Below, piece after piece: positions 59,140-64,000 of a DNA stretch of 64,000 nt. Position 1 is the stretch's first letter, and each line of letters begins with the position of its first letter. Location of the stretch: positions 1-64,000 of the forward strand of contig JBKBNP010000018.1 in NCBI GenBank assembly GCA_046295215.1. The letters run 5' to 3'. The stretch is from Szabonella sp046295215. Its GTDB lineage: Bacteria > Pseudomonadota > Alphaproteobacteria > Rhodobacterales > Rhodobacteraceae. A program made the position numbers and the translations under genes. The notes under the pieces were generated by a model. That model was given only the letters and a program-made list of their open reading frames with translations. It was not told where the DNA came from and did not search any database.

Positions 59140-61854
59140 TCAGCGCCCGAGGTTCCACCATCCACGGCGGCGTGGCTTGGCGCTCTCGTCACTCGCGGTT
59201 TCCGGCGCCTCTTCCGGGCGGGGCGCCTCCTCGACCACCAGCGCGTCCTGCGCTGCGATGGCTTCGGCGGGCTTGGGTCCGGGTTCAGGGGCGGCCTGCT
59301 CCGCAATCCCGCCGGCCGCCACATCCTGAGGATCGGGCTGAGGATCGGGCAGGTCGACTGCGGCCGAGGCGACCGGCGCCTCTGTCGCAGGCTGTTCGGC
59401 CGCCGCCACAGCTCCGGTTGCAACGGCGGGCTCGGGTGCCACAGCCTTTGCCGCGCGCGGTTTGCGCGTGCGCTTGGGTTTCGGCTCGGGAGCCGTAACC
59501 TCTTCGCCGCCCGACCCGGCTTCGCCCGGGGCTTCGGCGGTTGCCTCCACCCCGGAGGCGGGTGCGGGTGCGGCCTCCTGAACCTTCGGCTTGCGCGTCC
59601 GGCTGCGCTTCTTGGCGGGCTTGGTTGTGCCATCGTCGTCGGCGTTCGACGTTGCAACGGTTTCCGCCGCCTTCTCGGTCACCTCGGGTTGAGAAGACTC
59701 CTCATCATCCGAGGACTCTGCACCGTTCTCATCCGATCCATCGGCTCCGGCCTCGGATCCGCCCGGACCGCCCCTCCGCCGCCTGCGACGGCGGCGCTTC
59801 TTGCGGCCATTGCCGTTCGCATCCGCCTCTTCGCGCGCCGCCGGAGCCGACTTGACCTCATCGGCCTCGGCTTCCTCCTCGTCATCCTCGTCGGGGATGT
59901 CCGGATCCTCGATCTCGTCGACCGCAGCCCCCATCAGCGAGGCATTGCCCGAGATTGCAGCCGGGGCCTCTGCCACAACACGGGTTGCGGTCTTGAATTT
60001 CTCGATGGTGAAATCGGGGCTGATCATCGCGGGATCCGCCTCGATCCGCACCGACATGCCATAGCGCGCCTCGATCAGTGCGATATGTTCACGCTTCTGG
60101 TTCATCAGAAAGTTGACCACGGCGACCGGCGCACGCAGCAGAACCTCCTTGGACCGCTTGCGCGTGCCTTCCTCTTCCAGTGCGCGCAGGATGGTCAGCG
60201 CCATGCTGTCATCGGACCGGATCAGCCCAGTGCCATGGCAATGCGGGCAGGGCTGGGTGGTGGATTCGAGCATCCCCGGACGCAGCCGCTGGCGGCTCAT
60301 CTCCAGCAGGCCGAAGCCCGAGATACGCCCCACCTGAATCCGCGCACGGTCGGTTTTCAGCTTTTCCTTCAGCCGCTTCTCGACGGCGGCATTGTTGCGC
60401 CGCTCTTCCATATCGATGAAGTCGATCACGATAAGGCCCGCAAGGTCGCGCAGACGCAACTGGCGCGCCACTTCCTCGGCGGCCTCGAGGTTGGTCTTGA
60501 GCGCTGTATCCTCGATCGAGCCTTCCTTGGTCGCCCGGCCGGAGTTCACGTCGATCGCAACCAGCGCCTCGGTGATCCCGATGACGATATAGCCCCCGGA
60601 TTTCAACTGCACCGTCGGGTTGAACATGCCGGCCAGGTAGCTTTCGACCTGATAGCGCGCAAAAAGCGGCACCTGTTCCTGATAGGGCTGCACGGCCTTG
60701 GCATGCGAGGGCATGATCATGCGCATGAAGTCCTTGGCAACGCGGTAGCCTTCGACGCCTTCGACCAGAACCTCGTCAATCTCGCGGCTGTAGAGGTCGC
60801 GGATAGACCGCTTGATGAGGTTGCCTTCCTCATAGATCGCAGCGGGGGCGATGGATTTCAGCGTCAGTTCGCGGATCTGTTCCCAGAGCCGCATGAGATA
60901 TTCGTAATCGCGCTTGATCTCGGGCTTGGTGCGCTTGGCACCCGCTGTGCGGATGATGAGACCGGCGCCTTCCGGCACTTCGATCTCGGAGGCGATTTCC
61001 TTGAGCTTCTTGCGGTCATTGGCCTGCGTGATCTTGCGGGAAATGCCGCCGCCGCGCGCGGTGTTGGGCATCAGCACGCAATAGCGGCCCGCAAGGCTGA
61101 GATAGGTCGTGAGCGCCGCACCCTTGTTGCCGCGTTCCTCCTTGACCACCTGCACCAGCATGATCTGGCGGACCTTGACGACTTCCTGGATCTTGTAGCG
61201 GCGCGCACGCGGGCGGCGGGGGGCGCGGATTTCCTCGCTCAGATCCTCCTCGGCCACCGACTCGATCTCGTCATCGGTCTCGGAGGCGCTGTCCATCGCG
61301 CGATAGGGTTTTCTGTCCTCGTCATCGCTGTCGGAGGATGCGTCCGAATCGGGCTCTGGGGCAGCTTGTGCCGCCGCCTCGGGCTGCGGGGTGGACAGGG
61401 TCAGGTCCGGACCTTCCTGATCCTCCTCTTCGCCCAGATCGACGACATCCATGCTGCCAACCTCGGCGCTGCGCGTGGCATCGCCCGATCTTGCGGACTC
61501 GGCCCGCGCCGGACGGCTGCGACGGCGGCGCCCGCCCTCGCGTTCCTCCTCATCCTCGGCCCGCGCCATGGCGCGCTCTTCCTCCAGCAGCGCCTTCCGG
61601 TCCGCCACGGGGATCTGATAATAGTCAGGATGGATTTCCGCAAAGGCGAGGAACCCGTGGCGGTTGCCGCCGTAATCCACAAAGGCGGCCTGAAGCGAGG
61701 GTTCGACCCGCGTTACCTTTGCCAGATAGATATTGCCCGCAAGCTGACGCTTGTTGACGGTCTCGAAATCAAATTCCTCGACCTTGTTTCCGTCCACGAC
61801 CACCACACGCGTTTCTTCGGCGTGAGTGGCATCGATCAACATTTTCTTTGCCAT
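59140..61854 (-). CDS. rne: Ribonuclease E/G
   Basis: The main mRNA-decay endoribonuclease and scaffold of the degradosome. The 904-residue protein has an S1 domain (about 37-255) split by an acidic/Arg-rich insertion at about 93-219. A DNase-I-like catalytic domain follows with magnesium ligands Asp435 (AIDVNSGRAT) and Asp478 (VIDFIDMEERR) and the zinc link CPHCHGTG (Cys536/Cys539). The low-complexity C-terminal half (about 640-904) has a Lys/Arg run, acidic stretches and Ala/Pro repeats, as expected for a scaffold. The start ATG 61854 (MAKKMLIDAT) is the conserved one. A longer frame is rejected. Confidence 0.96.
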   Translation of the reverse strand: MAKKMLIDATHAEETRVVVVDGNKVEEFDFETVNKRQLAGNIYLAKVTRVEPSLQAAFVDYGGNRHGFLAFAEIHPDYYQIPVADRKALLEEERAMARAEDEEEREGGRRRRSRPARAESARSGDATRSAEVGSMDVVDLGEEEDQEGPDLTLSTPQPEAAAQAAPEPDSDASSDSDDEDRKPYRAMDSASETDDEIESVAEEDLSEEIRAPRRPRARRYKIQEVVKVRQIMLVQVVKEERGNKGAALTTYLSLAGRYCVLMPNTARGGGISRKITQANDRKKLKEIASEIEVPEGAGLIIRTAGAKRTKPEIKRDYEYLMRLWEQIRELTLKSIAPAAIYEEGNLIKRSIRDLYSREIDEVLVEGVEGYRVAKDFMRMIMPSHAKAVQPYQEQVPLFARYQVESYLAGMFNPTVQLKSGGYIVIGITEALVAIDVNSGRATKEGSIEDTALKTNLEAAEEVARQLRLRDLAGLIVIDFIDMEERRNNAAVEKRLKEKLKTDRARIQVGRISGFGLLEMSRQRLRPGMLESTTQPCPHCHGTGLIRSDDSMALTILRALEEEGTRKRSKEVLLRAPVAVVNFLMNQKREHIALIEARYGMSVRIEADPAMISPDFTIEKFKTATRVVAEAPAAISGNASLMGAAVDEIEDPDIPDEDDEEEAEADEVKSAPAAREEADANGNGRKKRRRRRRRRGGPGGSEAGADGSDENGAESSDDEESSQPEVTEKAAETVATSNADDDGTTKPAKKRSRTRKPKVQEAAPAPASGVEATAEAPGEAGSGGEEVTAPEPKPKRTRKPRAAKAVAPEPAVATGAVAAAEQPATEAPVASAAVDLPDPQPDPQDVAAGGIAEQAAPEPGPKPAEAIAAQDALVVEEAPRPEEAPETASDESAKPRRRGWWNLGR

Positions 61855-62293
61855 TTTGTTCCATGGCACCCGGACAGGCCCGCCGTTCCGGGATTTCCGG
61901 AGGCAGGCGGACAGATCCGTGGTGACTTGTAGGGGCGACCGCGCGGACGGGACAGGACGGGACCGGCCCCGCGGGGCCTCTCTCCATCCATGATCCTTGT
62001 CCGGCGCGTTGCATCGCGGTTTGTCCCGAATGCCTTCCGGCATCCTGATGTAAGCTCCCAAATCGTTGATTTGCAGAGCGATTTCTGGCCTTTCGACCGG
62101 TGATCCGCTTTCGGCGCGAAGGCTGATCCTCAGATCGCCGCCCCCTGCCGCAGCACGAAACTTTCAGCGCCATGCCTCATGACAGAGACAAGACAGACGC
62201 ATGACCCGACCATAAGGCCAGCCCATGAGGAATGACAATGACCAATTTTCAGCGTCCCTGCCCGACGCCTTGCGCGACCGCGTGACCGGCAAA
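61855..62293. other. Long region upstream of rne
   Basis: Between rne and dctD there are about 600 bp, of which this part holds no convincing gene. It is the expected location of the rne promoter and a long 5' leader, which in other bacteria mediates RNase E autoregulation. I see no strong promoter or conserved structure by eye. The frames here are short or low-quality. Confidence 0.5.
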
Positions 62294-62369
62294 GGGGGCT
62301 GTCCGCCCCCTCGCCACGGTCGCGGCTCGCCCCCGAAGGTTTTTATGCAATCGGGACCGGAGGATGAAG
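62294..62369 (+). repeat. Dispersed GC-hairpin/GGTTTTT repeat, copy 7
   Basis: GGGGGCTGTCCGCCCCC, a spacer, then GCTCGCCCCCGAAGGTTTTT and ATGCAATCGGGACCGGAGGA ending TGAAG. This copy has an altered, slightly longer tail but the same hairpin and CCCCCGAAGGT start. It lies in the rne-dctD gap. Confidence 0.6.
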
Positions 62370-62453
62370 CCCGGCACAAGACCTTGCGTGCAACACGCGA
62401 CCCCTCGCCATGAAGGACAATCCCTTCCGGAGGCTGGAGCGCGAACGCCGCAC

Positions 62454-63785
62454 TCAGACGTAATCGGCGCGCGTCAGCCCGTATTTCGCCATCTTCTCGT
62501 TCAGCGTGCGGCGGGGCAGGCACAGTTCCTCCATCACCGACACGATGGACCCCTTGTGCCGGCGCATCGTGTTGTCGATCAGCATGCGTTCAAAGGCTTC
62601 GACATAGTCCTTGAGCGGCTTTCCCTCGGTGGTCAGGGCAGGTCCGGTTGCCTCGTTGTCGGCCATCAGAAGCGACGCAATGGACCCCGTGCCGCGACGG
62701 TTCTGCAGGATCGCGCGTTCGGCAATGTTTACAAGCTGGCGCACATTGCCCGGCCAGGGTGCCTGCAGCAGTTGTGCGGCCTCCTGTGCCGCCACCTGCG
62801 GCGCCTCACAGCCATATTCATCCGCGAACTGTTCCCCGAGCCGGGTGAAAAGCGTCAGGATGTCCTCCCCCCGCGCACGAAGCGGCGGACAGACGATGGT
62901 CATTGCCCCCAGCCGGTAGAACAGGTCAGGGCGCAGGATGTCTTCCAGCGTCTTGTCGGGTGCATGTTCGTTGCAGATCGCGATGAGCCGGGTCTCGGGC
63001 GGGCTGCCCTGTTCGTTTATCAGCGTCAGCAGCCGCGATTGCAGCGCATGGCTCAGGCTCTCGATGTCCTCAAGACAGAGCGTGCCACCGCGCGCCTCCT
63101 CCACCAGCGGCAGGCTGCTGCCTTCTTCCATCGGGCCGAACAGCCGGGCCGCGAGCTGGTCCTCGGACCAGGCGGCGCAAGAGATCGTCACGAATTTCTT
63201 GGACGCGCGCGGCCCCACGGCATGCAGCGCATGGGCCACCAATGTCTTGCCGGTGCCGGTCTCTCCGTCGATCAGCACATGGCTGTCGGCCTGTCCCAGA
63301 TCGAGAATGTCCTCGCGCAGACGTTCCATCACCGGTGAATTGCCGATCAGCTTCTTCATCAGGACGGACCCGTCCGACAATTCCCGGCGCAGCGCGCGGT
63401 TGTCGAGCGTCATGCGCCGCGTATGGGTGGCCTTCTTGGTCAGTTCCGTCATCCGGTCGGGGTTGAAGGGCTTTTCGAGGAAATCATAAGCTCCGACCCG
63501 CATCGCCTCCACCGCCATAGGCACATCGCCATGGCCGGTAATCATGATGACGGGCAGGCCGCTGTCGAGGCTCATCAACCGCTTGAGAAACGCCATGCCG
63601 TCCATGCCGGGCATCTTGATGTCGCTCACCACCACGCCCGGATAATCGGGGGCGATGCTTTTGAGCGCCTCTTCCGCCGAAGCGAAGGTTTCCGTCTCGA
63701 ACCCCGACAGCGCCAGCCACTGGCTGATCGATTGCCGCATGTCGGCCTCGTCATCGACGATCGCCACTTTCATCGCACGCGCCAT
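62454..63785 (-). CDS. dctD: DctD-like C4-dicarboxylate response regulator
   Basis: A 443-residue response regulator of the NtrC class. It has a receiver domain (about 5-120, phospho-Asp55 in VVVSDIKMPGMDG) and an AAA+ domain with Walker A GETGTGKT and a Walker B-like GGTLCLEDIESL. A C-terminal Fis-type helix-turn-helix covers about 400-443 (LCLPRRTLNEKMAKYG). The AAA+ region lacks the GAFTGA loop that contacts sigma-54; the expected place reads LFGPMEEGSSLPLVEEA. It may therefore act without sigma-54. It follows dctB, with 6 bp between them, and probably controls C4-dicarboxylate (TRAP) uptake. Confidence 0.9.
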   Translation of the reverse strand: MARAMKVAIVDDEADMRQSISQWLALSGFETETFASAEEALKSIAPDYPGVVVSDIKMPGMDGMAFLKRLMSLDSGLPVIMITGHGDVPMAVEAMRVGAYDFLEKPFNPDRMTELTKKATHTRRMTLDNRALRRELSDGSVLMKKLIGNSPVMERLREDILDLGQADSHVLIDGETGTGKTLVAHALHAVGPRASKKFVTISCAAWSEDQLAARLFGPMEEGSSLPLVEEARGGTLCLEDIESLSHALQSRLLTLINEQGSPPETRLIAICNEHAPDKTLEDILRPDLFYRLGAMTIVCPPLRARGEDILTLFTRLGEQFADEYGCEAPQVAAQEAAQLLQAPWPGNVRQLVNIAERAILQNRRGTGSIASLLMADNEATGPALTTEGKPLKDYVEAFERMLIDNTMRRHKGSIVSVMEELCLPRRTLNEKMAKYGLTRADYV

Positions 63786-63791
63786 GTCGCT

Positions 63792-64000
63792 CTACTCCGC
63801 TGCTGCAAGTTCAGACCCCAATATCGGAAGCCGCACCTCGAATACAGCCCCGCCACCCTCACCGTTGCGTGCGGTCAGCCGGCCGCCGAGGTCGGTCACG
63901 ATGCCCGAGGAGATGGCAAGGCCGAGGCCGACGCCTTCGCCGGACTTCTTGGTGGTATAGAAAGGTTCGAAGAGGTTATCGAGGTCGGTGATGCCATGGC
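63792..64000 (-). CDS. dctB: DctB-like sensor histidine kinase, C-terminal part (cut by window end)
   Basis: The last 68 codons of a minus-strand frame that continues beyond the window. They contain the ATP-lid region of a HATPase domain: DNLFEPFYTTKKSGEGVGLG, then LAISSGIVTDLGGRLTARNG and GGAVFEVRLPI, ending LGSELAAAE. It ends 6 bp before dctD on the same strand, so it is almost certainly the cognate C4-dicarboxylate sensor kinase. The sensory domain and the phosphoacceptor His are outside the window. Confidence 0.88.
   Translation of the reverse strand, partial: HGITDLDNLFEPFYTTKKSGEGVGLGLAISSGIVTDLGGRLTARNGEGGGAVFEVRLPILGSELAAAE

Noticed and set aside
62411..62464. A 17-codon plus-strand frame (MKDNPFRRLERERRTQT) at the end of dctD
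   Set aside because: No clear ribosome binding site, it overlaps the dctD stop on the other strand, and there is nothing to support expression.
1..64000. CRISPR arrays, toxin-antitoxin pairs, restriction-modification or phage defence genes
   Set aside because: I looked for direct-repeat/spacer periodicity and for known defence motifs and found none.

Overview
The window is a GC-rich (about 64-65% by eye) stretch of chromosome from an alphaproteobacterium, almost certainly a member of the Rhodobacteraceae/Roseobacter group. The main reasons are the gene order trpGDC-moaC-moeA-lexA-comEC-gltX-gltA, the GAAC-N7-GAAC type of LexA operator in front of recA and lexA, the CckA kinase with a CtrA-like site, the DctB/DctD pair, and an abundant Rhodobacterales-style intergenic repeat (a GC-rich hairpin followed by a GGTATTT/GGATATTT tail). 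I see no photosynthesis genes, CRISPR array, plasmid functions or rRNA operon. Most of the window is core metabolism and information processing.

Layout. 1-1.2 kb: the edge of an integrated element next to tRNA-Cys, with the start of an IS5-like transposase and a truncated DUF6538-type integrase, followed by about 700 bp without a convincing gene. 1.2-3.8 kb: ilvI-ilvH (acetohydroxyacid synthase) behind a classical leader-peptide attenuator. 4-8.7 kb, minus strand: aroK-aroB-(XRE/cupin regulator)-kbl-tdh. 8.9-12.8 kb, plus strand: a 44-aa membrane peptide, a 519-aa secreted protein, xerD and a CorC/HlyC-type transporter. 13-15.1 kb: an orphan iron-sulfur ASKHA reactivase-like protein. 15.2-25.3 kb: DUF1330-alaS, recA (LexA box), a sulfotransferase-like gene, cckA (CtrA-like box), rsmB-like and guaB. 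25.4-29.2 kb: a glutamine amidotransferase, a TDT/TehA-like transporter, a PhyH-type dioxygenase and agmatinase. 29.3-40.6 kb: trpG-trpD-ung-trpC-moaC-moeA, lexA with three GAAC half-sites in tandem, comEC, gltX, gltA and a thioesterase. 40.6-45.9 kb: a DUF2235 hydrolase, a lone CoxL-like molybdenum hydroxylase subunit, ornithine decarboxylase and a divergent Lrp/AsnC regulator. 45.9-49.4 kb: valS, carrying an AT-rich in-frame block, and tRNA-Leu(CAA). 49.5-58.9 kb: a YpfJ-type protease, DedA/YqaA, dsbB, an esterase, an AlkA-like glycosylase, an MFS transporter, bolA, a J-domain protein, a P450 coupled to a membrane hydrolase, and ccdA. 59.1-64 kb: rne and the dctD/dctB two-component pair, dctB being cut by the window end.

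How the genes work together. Several units look translationally coupled (kbl/tdh, trpG/trpD/ung, trpC/moaC/moeA, the 519-aa gene/xerD, dedA/dsbB, glycosylase/esterase, hydrolase/P450). The regulatory layer is rich: an ilv attenuator, SOS boxes at recA and lexA, a CtrA-type motif just upstream of cckA, and a palindrome between ornithine decarboxylase and its divergent Lrp regulator. Seven copies of one intergenic repeat are visible. I found no convincing complete new system. The least ordinary items are the composition-shifted block inside valS, the coupled P450/membrane hydrolase pair, the DctD homologue lacking a GAFTGA loop, the orphan ASKHA and CoxL proteins, and the tRNA-Cys integration scar.

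Start sites were moved inward from the longest open frame wherever the upstream part overlapped a neighbour or lacked a ribosome binding site. All database-level identities are recognition from motifs, not searches.
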